Assembly: GCA_022678445.1 (NCBI GenBank)
Contig: JALBWU010000004.1
Span: forward strand, 62,001 to 126,000
DNA length: 64,000 bases
From: Candidatus Aramenus sp. CH1
GTDB taxonomy: Archaea; Thermoproteota; Thermoprotei_A; Sulfolobales; Sulfolobaceae
Direction: 5' to 3'
Shown: positions 19,457-31,747 of the stretch, one piece after another
Numbering within the stretch: position 1 is the stretch's first letter
Layout of the letters: every line of letters begins with the position of its first letter
Program-made: the position numbers and the translations under genes
The notes under the pieces: model-generated
Databases searched by the model: none
Told to the model about the DNA's origin: nothing
What the model saw: only the letters and a program-made list of their open reading frames with translations

Positions 19457-20725
19457 ATGGACTTGGAGGGAATAGCCAGGAGAGTTCAAGGGGAGAGGGC
19501 AAAGGAGATAATTGTGCAGTGGTTGGACTTTTACAAGGGTAGGAGGGGGGACCTAAACGAGAAGCTGGCAGATGCGGTGATCAAGGAGGTGGAGAACTCG
19601 AGGATGGCCTCCAAGTACGAGCCGGTGCCCTCTGGTATAAGGGCTGGGGACGCCGGCCTTGGCTCAAGGGGTGTGGGGGACCACTTGATCCACCTCAAGC
19701 TCTTTGAGATAAGCGGTAGGAAGCCCTCAACCTTCGACGACGCCGGGGTCATGGACGACGTCGTTGTAGCAGTTGACGGCATTCACTCTAGGCTATCGTA
19801 CTTTCCATTCCTTGCGGGGTTCCACGCTACAAAGGCGTGCCTCAGGGACGTCATGGTCAAGGGAGCTACGCCCCTTGGCGTCCTCATCGACGTTCACTTA
19901 GCCGACGACGCCGACTTGTCGTACTTGTTCGACTTTGAGGCAGGAGTTTCCACGGTAGCGGAGGCGTTGGGCGTAGGCGTCCTGGCTGGTAGTACTTTGA
20001 GGATAGGCGGGGACGTGGTAATTGGGGAGAGGATAAGCGGAGGCGTAGGGGCAGTCGGTAAGTTGGGGAAAAAGTTCCTCTCTAGGGCTAGGATTAAGGA
20101 GGGGATGAGGATATACATGACCAGGGGAAACGGGGGAGGCACGGTAAGCGCCACAGCAATCTACGGAGGCTTTCCAGAGGTAGTGGAGGAGACCTTGAGG
20201 GTGGAAGAGCTACTTGTAGCCAAGGTAGTGAACGAGAGATTTATGGACAAGGTGGAGGCAATGACGGACGTGACGAACGGTGGGATTAGAGGTGACGCCC
20301 TGGAGGTCTCCGAAGTATCAAAGGTCAGCTTCGTCATAGACGAGGACGAATTCCTCTCCATGATAAACAGGAAAGTACTCAACATGTTTAGGGCCCTAGA
20401 TGTAGACCCCTTTGGTGTGTCAATAGACTCCCTGCTCATCTTCTCCCCAGCAGATAACTTGGAGGAGGAGCTTAGGAAGGCGGGGGTGGAGGTGAAGGAA
20501 ATAGGGTACGTGGACCGCTTCAAGGACTATCCAATACTCACCATTTCCGGGAAGAGGCTGGAGCCGAGGTTCAGGGAGAGTCCATACACTCCTGTGAAGA
20601 AGGTAATAGGCAACTACTCTCCCTACTCCATGGAGGAACTCAAGAATGCGCTAGACGAGGCTAGCCGTGTTGCAATCGAGAGGAAGAGGGAGACATTGAA
20701 AAACTTAAAAGGGGGTAATGTATAG
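19457..20725 (+). CDS. AIR-synthase-related (PurM-like) ATP-binding protein
   Basis: A 422-residue protein of the PurM/HypE/SelD fold: an FDDAGVMDD motif near residues 94-102 binds Mg-ATP, followed by [19 protein letters not shown] and a C-terminal AIRS-C domain containing [16 protein letters not shown]. It is not in a purine operon and resembles the archaeal AIR-synthase-like proteins related to methanogenesis marker protein 2, whose reaction is unknown. It lies 20 bp before the ribosomal cluster; acttaaaagg at 20703-20712 suggests that cluster has its own promoter. Confidence 0.78.
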   Translation: MDLEGIARRVQGERAKEIIVQWLDFYKGRRGDLNEKLADAVIKEVENSRMASKYEPVPSGIRAGDAGLGSRGVGDHLIHLKLFEISGRKPSTFDDAGVMDDVVVAVDGIHSRLSYFPFLAGFHATKACLRDVMVKGATPLGVLIDVHLADDADLSYLFDFEAGVSTVAEALGVGVLAGSTLRIGGDVVIGERISGGVGAVGKLGKKFLSRARIKEGMRIYMTRGNGGGTVSATAIYGGFPEVVEETLRVEELLVAKVVNERFMDKVEAMTDVTNGGIRGDALEVSEVSKVSFVIDEDEFLSMINRKVLNMFRALDVDPFGVSIDSLLIFSPADNLEEELRKAGVEVKEIGYVDRFKDYPILTISGKRLEPRFRESPYTPVKKVIGNYSPYSMEELKNALDEASRVAIERKRETLKNLKGGNV

Positions 20726-20745
20726 CACTTACAGTTGAGTTGACT

Positions 20746-21255
20746 ATGTCTGAACAACAGTTTAGGTACATAGTCAGGCTGTTTGGACAAGACGTAGACG
20801 GGACTATGAAGACCCCTTACGCTCTTGCCATGGTGAAGGGCATAGGCTACAACACTGCAAGGGGAATACTGATGAAGATCGGAATTGACAAGGATAAGAG
20901 GCTGGGGGAGCTCTCAGACGCGGAACTGAAGAAGATCGAGGAGGCTTTGTCGGACCACGCGATAAAGTACTTGCCCAGCTGGATGTACAACAGGAGGAAG
21001 GACTACGAGAACGGAAGGGACATGCACTTGGTGACTTCTGACCTCATATTTTACGTGAGGAACGACATTGAGAGGGAGAAGAGGACCAGGAGCTGGAGGG
21101 GTATTAGGCACATGTACGGCCTGAAGGTGAGGGGGCAGAGAACTAGGACTACCGGGAGGACTGGTGCCACCGTAGGTGTAAAGAGAGCCAAGGGGGCACA
21201 ACCACAGCAGCAATCATCCGCTTCCTCTTCCTCGGGCGGACAGGCAAAGAAATAA
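20746..21255 (+). CDS. rps13: 30S ribosomal protein S13
   Basis: A 169-residue small-subunit head protein contacting the P-site tRNA and the 50S subunit. Seen: N-terminal RLFGQDVDG, helix-hairpin motif [12 protein letters not shown], and a basic tail region [21 protein letters not shown] glutamine/serine-rich end follows. ATG 20746 is preferred over TTG 20740. First gene of the ribosomal/RNA polymerase run. Confidence 0.96.
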   Translation: MSEQQFRYIVRLFGQDVDGTMKTPYALAMVKGIGYNTARGILMKIGIDKDKRLGELSDAELKKIEEALSDHAIKYLPSWMYNRRKDYENGRDMHLVTSDLIFYVRNDIEREKRTRSWRGIRHMYGLKVRGQRTRTTGRTGATVGVKRAKGAQPQQQSSASSSSGGQAKK

Positions 21256-21265
21256 GGTGGGTTAA

Positions 21266-21835
21266 ATGGGTGATCCCAGGAAGTCCAGGAAAAAGTGGGA
21301 AGGACCAGGTCTACCTTGGATTAAGGAAGTATTAAGGCAAGAGCAGGAACTCGTGGGAAGGTACGGTCTGAGGAACAAGAGGGAGCTCTGGCTAGCGAGA
21401 ACAGTTATAAGGGAATTCAGGCACATGGCCAGGGGTCTCCTAGCTTTGCCTCCTGCTGAGAGGGTAGTCAGGGAGAAGCAGTTGATCAATAAGTTGTACA
21501 AGATGGGATTGCTAAAGTCCCAGCAGTCCACAGTTGACGACATTCTAGGGTTGAAGGAGGAGGACTTACTGGAAAGGAGGCTACAGACCATAGTGTTTAA
21601 GAAGGGTTTAGCAAGGACTATTTACCAAGCTAGGCAGCTCATAGTGCACGGACACATAGTAGTGAACGGGATTAGGGTTACCTCCCCTGGGTACATAGTC
21701 CAGAGGGAAGAGGAGGACACGATAGACTACTATCCGACTTCACCGTTCAAGGGTCATCCTCCTACGGTAGTTAACCAGAACGCTCAATCTCCTTCACAGG
21801 AGGGTGGTGGTGAGGCAAATGTCGAGCAGGCGTGA
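21266..21835 (+). CDS. rps4: 30S ribosomal protein S4
   Basis: A 189-residue rRNA-binding assembly protein of the archaeal S4 type. The S4 RNA-binding domain is seen as [20 protein letters not shown] followed by [10 protein letters not shown]. aaggtggg before ATG 21266 is a Shine-Dalgarno. The 3' end overlaps rps11 by 17 bp. Confidence 0.96.
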   Translation: MGDPRKSRKKWEGPGLPWIKEVLRQEQELVGRYGLRNKRELWLARTVIREFRHMARGLLALPPAERVVREKQLINKLYKMGLLKSQQSTVDDILGLKEEDLLERRLQTIVFKKGLARTIYQARQLIVHGHIVVNGIRVTSPGYIVQREEEDTIDYYPTSPFKGHPPTVVNQNAQSPSQEGGGEANVEQA

Positions 21836-22217
21836 AATTAGGTGGGGTATTGCCCACATATATGCTTCCCAGAACAACACGATAATTTCAATTACCGATA
21901 TAACTGGTGCGGAAATGGTAGCTAGGGCAAGTGGAGGTATGGTGGTCAAGGCTGATAGGGAGAAGCCGTCTCCCTACGCTGCCATGTTGGCCGCTAATAA
22001 GGCTGCTTCAGAGGCCCTAGACAAGGGAATAATGGCCATCCACATAAAGGTGAGGGCTCCCGGAGGTTCTGGCCCCAAGACGCCTGGTCCCGGAGCTCAA
22101 CCAGCAATAAGGTCTTTGGCTAGGTCTGGGTTCATCATAGGAAGAATAGAAGACGTAACCCCCATACCTCATGATAGCGTTAGGAGGCCAGGTGGAAGGA
22201 GAGGAAGGAGAGTCTAA
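21819..22217 (+). CDS. rps11: 30S ribosomal protein S11
   Basis: A 132-residue platform protein. [18 protein letters not shown] and the conserved end [19 protein letters not shown] are diagnostic. ATG 21819 sits inside rps4, after ggtgagg, and gives the standard N terminus MSSRREIRW. Confidence 0.96.
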   Translation: MSSRREIRWGIAHIYASQNNTIISITDITGAEMVARASGGMVVKADREKPSPYAAMLAANKAASEALDKGIMAIHIKVRAPGGSGPKTPGPGAQPAIRSLARSGFIIGRIEDVTPIPHDSVRRPGGRRGRRV

Positions 22218-23006
22218 ATGCCAATAAGGCTCCTGAAAAAAGAAGGCAACTTCATTTCTTTAGTTTTAGAGGACTACCCGCTGGAGTTTGTCAACTCGTT
22301 GAGGAGGTCGAGTATTCTCTTCGTTCCAGTGATGGCCATAGACGAGGTCTACATAATAGAGAACAACAGCCCATTGTACGACGAAGTGATAGCCCATAGG
22401 CTGGGGCTTATACCGTTTTCCTCAGACGACGCCCTTGAGTTCTACAGGCGCCCTGAGGAGTGCGAGAACTGCAAGGAGAACTGTGAGCGGTGTTTCACGA
22501 AGGTCTACATAGACGTCGAGGCCGGAGACTCACCTAAGATGATCTATACTGGGGACATCAAGGGCGACGACCCCAACGTAGTGCCAATAAGCAAGAACAT
22601 CCCAATAGTGCTTTTGGGCAAGAACCAAAAGTTGACGCTGGAGGCAAAGCTGAGGTTAGGTTACGGTAAGGAGCACATCAAGTACAGCCCGGTATCGATA
22701 GCCGTTGTGAGATACTACCCAGAGGTAGTGGTTGAAGGGAACTGCGAGGAAGCAGTAAAGGTGTGTCCAGAGAAGGTCTTTGAGCTAAGGGACGGTAAAG
22801 TCGTGGTTGCAAACGAGCTGGCGTGTACGTTATGCGAGGAGTGCATAAAGTACTGTAAGAACATTAAGATAAGTAGCGTAGAAAATAAGTACATCCTGGA
22901 AATAGAGGGAGTGGGCAACTTGAAGGTGGAAAGAATTTTAATAGAGGCCAATAAAAGTATAGCCCGTAAGCTTGAAGAGCTTGAGGAGAAGGTGAAGGCG
23001 TTATGA
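22218..23006 (+). CDS. rpo3: RNA polymerase subunit Rpo3 (D) with Fe-S domain
   Basis: A 262-residue alpha-like assembly subunit of archaeal RNA polymerase. The dimerisation part holds [10 protein letters not shown] and AHRLGLIPF. Between its halves lies a ferredoxin-like insertion with [11 protein letters not shown] (Cys203, 206, 209, 213) plus Cys176 and Cys183, the cluster-binding residues known in Sulfolobus Rpo3. A second CxxCxxxCxxC set at 82-92 is also seen in relatives. ATG 22218 follows the rps11 stop directly; the end overlaps rpl18e by 4 bp. Confidence 0.96.
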   Translation: MPIRLLKKEGNFISLVLEDYPLEFVNSLRRSSILFVPVMAIDEVYIIENNSPLYDEVIAHRLGLIPFSSDDALEFYRRPEECENCKENCERCFTKVYIDVEAGDSPKMIYTGDIKGDDPNVVPISKNIPIVLLGKNQKLTLEAKLRLGYGKEHIKYSPVSIAVVRYYPEVVVEGNCEEAVKVCPEKVFELRDGKVVVANELACTLCEECIKYCKNIKISSVENKYILEIEGVGNLKVERILIEANKSIARKLEELEEKVKAL

Positions 23007-23356
23007 AGAGGACTGGGAGTACAAACGTGATGTTGAGGAAACTCATAGACGAGCTCAAGTCGCAGAAGAAGAACATGTGGAGGGCTGTTGCTGAAGAATT
23101 GGACGTGCCCTCTAGGAAGAGGGCCTATGTCAATCTATATAAGATAAACAAGTACACAAGGAGTGGTGACGTAGTAATAGTTCCAGGTAAGGTGCTTGGT
23201 GTTGGGAGCTTAGACCACCCGGTCACCGTGGCCGCCCTCGATTTTTCCAAGCAGGCAATGGCTAAGATAGAGAAAGCTGGAGGGAAGGTTATGAGCTTAT
23301 ATAAGGCGCTCCAGGAGATAAAGGAGTTTAAGAACGTGAGGTTGATGAAGGGATGA
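23003..23356 (+). CDS. rpl18e: 50S ribosomal protein L18e
   Basis: A 117-residue archaeal/eukaryotic protein of the L15/L18e family. Signature KTRS-like region [17 protein letters not shown] and [25 protein letters not shown] 23003 overlaps rpo3 by 4 bp (translational coupling). Confidence 0.95.
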   Translation: MKRTGSTNVMLRKLIDELKSQKKNMWRAVAEELDVPSRKRAYVNLYKINKYTRSGDVVIVPGKVLGVGSLDHPVTVAALDFSKQAMAKIEKAGGKVMSLYKALQEIKEFKNVRLMKG

Positions 23357-23811
23357 GCCAAGCTGACGTAATAATAATAGACGCGACTAATCAGATCTTG
23401 GGGAGGATGTGCAGTAAGGTAGTTGGCTTGCTTAAGGAGGGAAAGAAGGTATACATAGTCAACGCCGAGAAGGCGGTCATAAGCGGCCCCAAGGCCAGGG
23501 TAGTTGAGGGCTATAAGTTGCTGTTTACCGTCGGAACTCTGTTTAATCCCTATAAACAGGGGATAAGGAGGCCCAGAAGTCCAATTAACATAGTTAAGAG
23601 GACTATTAGGGGTATGTTGCCCAAGACACCCAAGGGTTTGAGGATGCTCAAAAACGTTAAAGTATACATTGGAGTGCCGAGGGAGCTAGAAGGGAAACAG
23701 TTCATAAGGTTTGAGGACGTCGACGTGAAAAGACTTAAAGGTAAGCACATAACTGTAGAGGAGTTAGCTAAAGAGATGGGGTGGAACGCGCATGTCAAAC
23801 CAGCAAAGTAA
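23353..23811 (+). CDS. rpl13: 50S ribosomal protein L13
   Basis: A 152-residue early-assembly protein. [20 protein letters not shown] opens the domain, and [10 protein letters not shown] and [19 protein letters not shown] follow in the expected order. Overlaps rpl18e by 4 bp and rps9 by 20 bp. Confidence 0.96.
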   Translation: MSQADVIIIDATNQILGRMCSKVVGLLKEGKKVYIVNAEKAVISGPKARVVEGYKLLFTVGTLFNPYKQGIRRPRSPINIVKRTIRGMLPKTPKGLRMLKNVKVYIGVPRELEGKQFIRFEDVDVKRLKGKHITVEELAKEMGWNAHVKPAK

Positions 23812-24208
23812 CACAATAATCACCAGTGCAAGGAGAAAGATGGCAAGGGCTACGTGTTACCTTTACCCAGGTAAGGGCAGGGTTTTCGTGAATAACATAC
23901 CAGTTGAGCTCATCCCAGTGGAAGTAGCGAGGCTTAAGATTATGGAGCCGTTGTTGTTAGCTGGGGAGAGCATTGCCTCAAGAATAGACGCTTATGTCTT
24001 CACTAAGGGCGGAGGTATAATGGGACAAGCAGACGCGGCGAGGATGGCAATAGCTAGGGCTATTGTTAAGTTCACTGGCAGTAAGGAAATAGAGAACATA
24101 TACAAGGCATACGACAGAACCATGTTGGCAGGAGACCCAAGGCAGACAGAGTCAGAGAAGTGGATGAGGTACAGCGCAAGAAGGTGGAGGCAGAAGTCCT
24201 ATAGGTGA
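23792..24208 (+). CDS. rps9: 30S ribosomal protein S9
   Basis: A 138-residue protein. ARRKMARATCYLYPGKGRV and the C-terminal SARRWRQKSYR tail that reaches the P-site tRNA identify it. ATG 23792 lies inside rpl13; the overlap is 20 bp. Confidence 0.96.
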   Translation: MSNQQSNTIITSARRKMARATCYLYPGKGRVFVNNIPVELIPVEVARLKIMEPLLLAGESIASRIDAYVFTKGGGIMGQADAARMAIARAIVKFTGSKEIENIYKAYDRTMLAGDPRQTESEKWMRYSARRWRQKSYR

Positions 24209-24214
24209 TGTAAC

Positions 24215-24415
24215 TTGATCATCCCGGTAAGGTGCTTTACTTGTGGCTCCCTGATTGCGGACAAGTGGGATCCATTTATAACCAGGGTCACTGCTGGAGA
24301 AGACCCAGGGAAAGTACTGGACGATCTGGGGGTAAGGAGGTACTGTTGCAGGAGAATGCTAATTAGCCACGTGGACATAATAAAAGAAGTTATAAACTAC
24401 ACGAGACCTATTTAG
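24215..24415 (+). CDS. rpo10: RNA polymerase subunit Rpo10 (N)
   Basis: A 66-residue zinc-bundle subunit. CFTCGS (Cys7, Cys10) and YCCRRML (Cys44, Cys45) form its unusual zinc site. Start is TTG 24215; aggtga at the rps9 stop is the Shine-Dalgarno. Confidence 0.95.
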   Translation: MIIPVRCFTCGSLIADKWDPFITRVTAGEDPGKVLDDLGVRRYCCRRMLISHVDIIKEVINYTRPI

Positions 24416-24426
24416 GTGGTTAGCTC

Positions 24427-25107
24427 ATGTCGTCGGAAGAGGAGAACAAGAGCACGGAGTTATCCGAGGAGGAGAAGTCCGAGCTTAAGAGGTCCGAGAA
24501 GGGCACTGAGATCGAGCTGTTAGTGCCCCTAGAGACCTACCTCTCCTCGGGTATACACATAGGTACCCACAGCTGCACAAGGTACATGGAGAAGTTCATC
24601 TATAGGATAAGGCCTGAGGGCCTTTACGTCTTAGACGTCAGGAAAATAGACGAGAGGCTTAGAATTGCCGCGAAGTTTCTTTCGAGGTTCCCGGGTAACG
24701 CTATCTTGGCCACGGCCGCTAGGCCTTACGCGTTCACTCCAGTTCAGAAGTTCGCCGAGGTAGTGGGTGGCAGATCCATAACTGGGAGGTTTGTCCCAGG
24801 CACTTTAACGAACCCCTACCTTTCGCACTACATGGAGCCAGAAGTGCTGGTGGTCTCCGACCCCAGAACAGACGTCCAGGCAATTAAGGAAGCTGCGGAA
24901 GTGGGAATACCGATAGTGGCCTTCGCCGATACAGACGCCAAAATCGACTACGTGGACTTGATAATCCCCGCCAACAACAAGGGAAGGAAGTCGTTGGCCC
25001 TGCTCTACTGGATCCTCGCTAGGCAGGTGCTTAGGGAGAGGAAGGAGATACCCCCTGACGGAGACATACCAGTGAAGGTAGAGGAGTTTGAGGTGAAATT
25101 ATCTTAA
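24427..25107 (+). CDS. rps2: 30S ribosomal protein S2
   Basis: A 226-residue protein with an acidic N-terminal extension (about 1-30). [36 protein letters not shown] and the [20 protein letters not shown] region are typical of archaeal S2. aggtgg lies before ATG 24427. Its stop overlaps the MEMO gene start by one base. Confidence 0.96.
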   Translation: MSSEEENKSTELSEEEKSELKRSEKGTEIELLVPLETYLSSGIHIGTHSCTRYMEKFIYRIRPEGLYVLDVRKIDERLRIAAKFLSRFPGNAILATAARPYAFTPVQKFAEVVGGRSITGRFVPGTLTNPYLSHYMEPEVLVVSDPRTDVQAIKEAAEVGIPIVAFADTDAKIDYVDLIIPANNKGRKSLALLYWILARQVLRERKEIPPDGDIPVKVEEFEVKLS

Positions 25108-25958
25108 TGAAAAGAATGCCTGCAGTGGCAGGCTCTTTTTACGAGTCCGACCCTGATGAGCTGAGGAAGAGGATAGAGTGGAGCTTTAAGCACCCTGTGG
25201 GTCCCGGTAAGCTACCCGAACTCCCCAAGGTTAAGGGAAAAAGGGACAACTTGTTTTTCGTGGTTCCTCACGCCGGTTACATTTACAGCGGTCCAGTGGC
25301 CGCCCACTCCTATTACTACTTGGCGTCGGAGGGTCAACCAGACGTCGTGATAATTCTCGGGCCAAACCACACGGGTCTCGGCTCCTACGTCTCAATATGG
25401 CCAGAGGGAGAATGGGAGACCCCTTTTGGCAACGTCAAGGTTAACAAGGAAATCTCCATGGAACTCGTGCAATACGGACAAGTGATAGACATAGACGAAC
25501 GCGCCCACTTGTACGAGCACTCAATCGAGGTTCAGATCCCCTTCTTGCAGTACTTTTTCAGGGACTTCCAGATAGTCCCAATTGTCATAGGGCTTCAGAC
25601 CCCTGAGATCTCTGAGTTCATCGCTGAGGGAATCATCAAGGTGATGCAGAAGCATCCCGACCTGGACATAGTAGTCCTCTCGAGTAGCGACATGAACCAC
25701 TATGACCCATATGACGTAACCTACAAGAAGGACCAGATGGCCATAGAGAGGATAGAAAGCCTTGACTACAAGGGGATTTACGAGGTAGTAGAGGACAAGG
25801 ACGTCACCTTGTGCGGTTTTGGGCCGATAATGGTCTCGATGATATTGGCGAGGAAGCTGGGGAAGAGGGCTTACATCTTAAAGCACGCAACCTCCGGCGA
25901 CACCTCAGGGGACAAGAGCTCAGTAGTGGGTTATCTTGCAGCGAGATTTGGAAGTTAA
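25107..25958 (+). CDS. MEMO1 family protein
   Basis: A 283-residue protein related to extradiol dioxygenases of the LigB class. MPAVAGSFYESDPDEL, VVPHAGYIYSGPVAA and LGPNHTGLGS are the family blocks; His49-type metal ligands are kept in PHAGY, and SSDMNHYDPY near residue 193 holds others. In archaea MEMO, AMMECR1 and a radical SAM enzyme often occur together; here a radical SAM partner lies 36 kb away (61183-62238). The role is unknown. It follows rps2 with a one-base overlap. Confidence 0.9.
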   Translation: MKRMPAVAGSFYESDPDELRKRIEWSFKHPVGPGKLPELPKVKGKRDNLFFVVPHAGYIYSGPVAAHSYYYLASEGQPDVVIILGPNHTGLGSYVSIWPEGEWETPFGNVKVNKEISMELVQYGQVIDIDERAHLYEHSIEVQIPFLQYFFRDFQIVPIVIGLQTPEISEFIAEGIIKVMQKHPDLDIVVLSSSDMNHYDPYDVTYKKDQMAIERIESLDYKGIYEVVEDKDVTLCGFGPIMVSMILARKLGKRAYILKHATSGDTSGDKSSVVGYLAARFGS

Positions 25959-26552
25959 GTTGCCCATCCCTTTTTCCGGGGTAGCTGTGGACGTTAACAG
26001 CCCAATCCTAGTGGTCTTGGCTAAGGCGAAAGTAGTAGTAAAAAGCGGTAGACCTAAGGTCGACATATCCTCCTTGTTTAGGGAGGCTACGGGGTTTGAG
26101 TGTAAGTTCAACCTCGACGTTGAGGGGGACATTCCCTTCTCCTCCTATTACGTCATTGTGAGTAAGCTCTTGGTTGAGAGGGCCATAGAGAAGTGCGCCA
26201 TACCGATTAACGAGGACGAGAAGTTCGAAACCTTGAGGCTCATAGACGACGCCCTTTTTGACTCGAGGCTCATAAGGGCCCTTAGGACAGCCCAACGCCT
26301 TAACGTGAACCTGCTTTACAGGGACGACGAAGACCCAGTCCCGGTCGACTTCGCGGAAATACACGTAAGGAAAATAGCCAGTTACCCAATAGAGGTTAAG
26401 GGCGAAGTCGAGAACTCCGTGGTACACACGATAGGCGTCATCCCAGTCCTCTTCTCCCAGGGGATAAAGAAGGAGCTCGTGGAGCAGGAGAACGGGATTT
26501 GGCACTCCCTTTACTCTATCCGCGTGCCATACATAAATAACTGGAAGGTAAT

Positions 26553-29310
<2,758 letters not shown>

Positions 29311-29311
29311 C

Positions 29312-30274
29312 TTGGACTATGTAGCCCCCTTAATTTCGTTCGTAGTCACTTTCCTAGTCACAAGCTGGATAATCAAGGTATCTAAAGCTAGAGGATTCGT
29401 AGGAAAGGACGTAAATAAGCCCAACAAACCGGAAGTGCCAGTACTGGGAGGAGTGGGAATAGTTGCAGGATTCGTAGGAGGGTCTTTCGCGCTTTTGGTC
29501 GACGACCAGAGCGAGGTTAGCGAGACCGTCGTCCTGGCTTCCCTCATATCGTCCCTCATAGTAGCCTTCCTTGGACTGCTAGACGACGTCTTAAACATAA
29601 GGCAATCAGTGAGGGCCTTGACACCCACCTTCGCCTCCGTTCCTCTGGCCATCTTCAGCGTGGGGCATTCCGTGATTTCAATACCTTTCCTAGGCTTCGT
29701 AAACTTCGGCCTCCTATATTACGTGGTCGTAATCCCTGCAGCTTTGACAATTACAGCGAACGCCTTCAACATGCTGGAGGGGCTTAACGGGCTTGGGACT
29801 GGCATGGGGATCATAATGGCGGGAACCCTCGCGTTTATTGGGCTCAGGGGTGCGGAGCAGACGTACATAGCGGGAGAGCTGGCCTTAGCGCTGGTGGCGT
29901 CCCTTGTCGCTTTCCTCTTTTACAATAAATATCCAGCGAAGGTGTTTCCAGGGAACATAGGCACGTATTTTATTGGGTCCGCAATAGGCGCTATTGGTAT
30001 ATCTGGGTTCATGCTCACAGCGCTGGCGATCCTCTACTTGCCCTACGTTGTAGAGTTCGTCCTCAAGGCTAGGACGAAGTTTAAGGGCGTCTCCTTTGGC
30101 AAGGTGTCCGCAGAGGGCTACCTTTACTGGGACGGGAAACCCAACTCCTTGACGCACGTAGTGATGAAGATGGGCCACTTTAAGGAGTATCAAGTAGTGC
30201 TAATACTTTGGGGACTCGAGGTGGCATTTGCGGTCCTTGCGGTATACCTTCAAACCACGACGATAAGGCTGTAA
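29312..30274 (+). CDS. glycosyltransferase family 4, GlcNAc-1-phosphate transferase-like
   Basis: A 320-residue membrane protein with about ten hydrophobic helices of the MraY/WecA/Alg7 superfamily. PNKPEVPVLGG, FLGLLDDVLNIRQS (DD at the Mg site), NAFNMLEGLNGLGTG and FPGNIGTYFIG are the conserved loops. It likely loads a sugar-phosphate on dolichyl phosphate, the first step of protein N-glycosylation. Start TTG 29312, one base after the synthase that makes its prenyl precursor. The following 230 bp to tRNA-Pro hold no gene I can see. Confidence 0.88.
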   Translation: MDYVAPLISFVVTFLVTSWIIKVSKARGFVGKDVNKPNKPEVPVLGGVGIVAGFVGGSFALLVDDQSEVSETVVLASLISSLIVAFLGLLDDVLNIRQSVRALTPTFASVPLAIFSVGHSVISIPFLGFVNFGLLYYVVVIPAALTITANAFNMLEGLNGLGTGMGIIMAGTLAFIGLRGAEQTYIAGELALALVASLVAFLFYNKYPAKVFPGNIGTYFIGSAIGAIGISGFMLTALAILYLPYVVEFVLKARTKFKGVSFGKVSAEGYLYWDGKPNSLTHVVMKMGHFKEYQVVLILWGLEVAFAVLAVYLQTTTIRL

Positions 30275-30506
30275 AGGGGGCGGGCAATCTGGATCCCTGC
30301 GCTTGAACGCTAAGTAAAATAACCATTAAGCGGGCTGAAGAAACGCTAAGGAACTCAAGTAGGAAATTTAGCGCCCTTCTCGCGTAGTTAAAACAGCGTC
30401 AGACGTAAGTATTGAAGGACCTTTCCGTTTCCACGGCGGTTTTACGCAGAAAGTTGAGGCCCCCTTTCGTTAGATCAGATCTAAGTGGAAATTGCCGAAC
30501 TAATGG

Positions 30507-30582
30507 TGGGGCTGGAGGGATTTGAACCCTCGATCACCAGGGCCCAAGCCTGGCATCCTAGTCCAGGCTAGACTACAGCCCC
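30507..30582 (-). tRNA. tRNA-Pro (TGG)
   Basis: Read on the minus strand: acceptor GGGGCTG/CAGCCCC, anticodon stem CCAGG/CCTGG with loop CTTGGGC (anticodon TGG), T arm GAGGG-TTCAAAT-CCCTC, discriminator A. A TATA-like ctttaaag on the minus strand at about 30608-30615 lies 26-33 bp upstream, immediately after the SRP RNA 3' end. No intron. Confidence 0.94.
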
Positions 30583-30621
30583 GCGTATTTTCATTTAGTT
30601 ACGTGACTTTAAAGCTTTTGC

Positions 30622-30927
30622 GGGTCGGCCCCCCTCCCCCACGGTAGTGAATAACCTAGGCTTAACCCAGACCTTCCTCGGACCGGTGACCAGTAAGCGC
30701 TAACGTCCGGCTACGGTTGCTCCCTTCCGGGCCTGGCCGATTCACCCGGCAAGTATGGCACTTTCCCTTCCTCCGAAGGGAAAGTCCATAGCCGTTAGCC
30801 CTACTGGGCGATCCTCATCGTACGGTCTGGACCTAGGTTATTCCTTGCCGTGGGGAAGAGGTTACTGGTGCCCGCCTTACGCCACGCGGGTACAGGAGGT
30901 GGCGAGCCTCCCCACCCTACCCGACCC
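30622..30927 (-). ncRNA. ffs: signal recognition particle RNA (7S)
   Basis: On the minus strand the helix 8 tip is unmistakable: CCAGGCCCGGAAGGGAGCAACC, i.e. the SRP54-binding GGAAG loop, around 30710-30745. The ends pair (GGGTCGG at 30927-30921 with CCGACCC at 30628-30622), giving about 306 nt as in other archaeal SRP RNAs. A TATA-like ttaaatt (minus strand, about 30955-30961) lies about 30 bp upstream. It acts with SRP19 and SRP54 in membrane targeting. Ends are accurate to a few bases. Confidence 0.93.
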
Positions 30928-31402
30928 ATGATATAGTACTCGTACTAGCTTTTGAATTTAATCGCGTTTGCTAAATGATTGACAAGTTAATGTAAACAGG
31001 ACGATGTCCGTATGCCTGTTGCTATCTAGAGGGAAAATAGAGAAGATGGTTTCCATCTCCCTATAGCTCCCACAAGTCTAACGTTTTGTCCTTAATTAGA
31101 CATCACGCTGGATTAGTTTCCAGTTCGGAGGTATGAAGATGAAAGTGGCGGAAAAGAAATCAACATATTAATGGCTTTACGACTACTGGAAGCTTAGGAT
31201 ATTATTAGAACGTTTAACATGAGCTTTCATCTACTAAGGAATGCTGAAGTTGACGGAATAAGAGGTACCCGTTGGACGCTTAGCTTCGAAGATGTTTCCA
31301 CATGACTATCCGGCTCCGCGTAATCAGCTCTGCTTTTCTCCGTGTTTCCTGGCCCTTTTGGACCCAATAACATTTATAAGCGATGAGGGAAAAATAAGAA
31401 CT
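30928..31402. other. 475-bp intergenic region without a recognised gene
   Basis: Between the SRP RNA and tRNA-Ser. Frames longer than about 30 codons are absent. It holds the SRP promoter at the left, a small hairpin AGATGG-TTT-CCATCT at 31044-31058, and the tRNA-Ser TATA box catttataagc at 31370-31380. The rest has gene-like composition with scattered stops and could be a decayed gene or an uncharacterised RNA. Confidence 0.6.
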
Positions 31403-31503
31403 GCCGGGGTCGCCTAGCCTGGTTAGGGCGGCGGCCTGCTATTTTAATCAAGCAGGTAGCCGTTGGGGATCACCCCACGCGGGTTCAAATCCCGCCCCCG
31501 GCG
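31403..31503 (+). tRNA. tRNA-Ser (GCT) with a 16-nt intron
   Basis: Class II tRNA: acceptor GCCGGGG/CCCCGGC, long variable arm TGGGG-ATC-ACCCCA, T arm GCGGG-TTCAAAT-CCCGC, discriminator G. Anticodon GCT at 31438-31440, anticodon stem GCGGC/GCCGT. The intron follows A37. Confidence 0.92.
31442..31457 (+). other. intron of tRNA-Ser
   Basis: Sixteen bases inserted after position 37. CCTGCT before the 5' cut pairs with AGCAGG (31451-31456) in the intron, the central helix of a bulge-helix-bulge. Removing it restores a standard seven-base anticodon loop. Confidence 0.8.
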
Positions 31504-31747
31504 CTACGCATTTCTACCGGCGTATTCGTGAAAATCCTATCTGTAAAGCTTGTGATGCCCATAAGCAGCATGTCCTTGAAAATCCCTTATGAGTAAAGTT
31601 CATCTATTTCGACTTATTAGTCTATTTTCTTTTAATACTAAATTATTTTAATTTATTTTATACTATCTAACCGCGTTAAAGAAATTATAGTAATCCTTTA
31701 TGTGGAAAAGGATAAAAAAATCCCTCAAATATCTATTATGACCTAAT

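Noticed and set aside
26008-26505. Minus-strand open frame of 165 codons
   Set aside because: Shadow of the GHMP-like gene, whose operon position and overlaps favour the plus strand.
31044-31058. Hairpin AGATGG-TTT-CCATCT as a terminator
   Set aside because: Not followed by a T-run on either strand and not placed after a gene.
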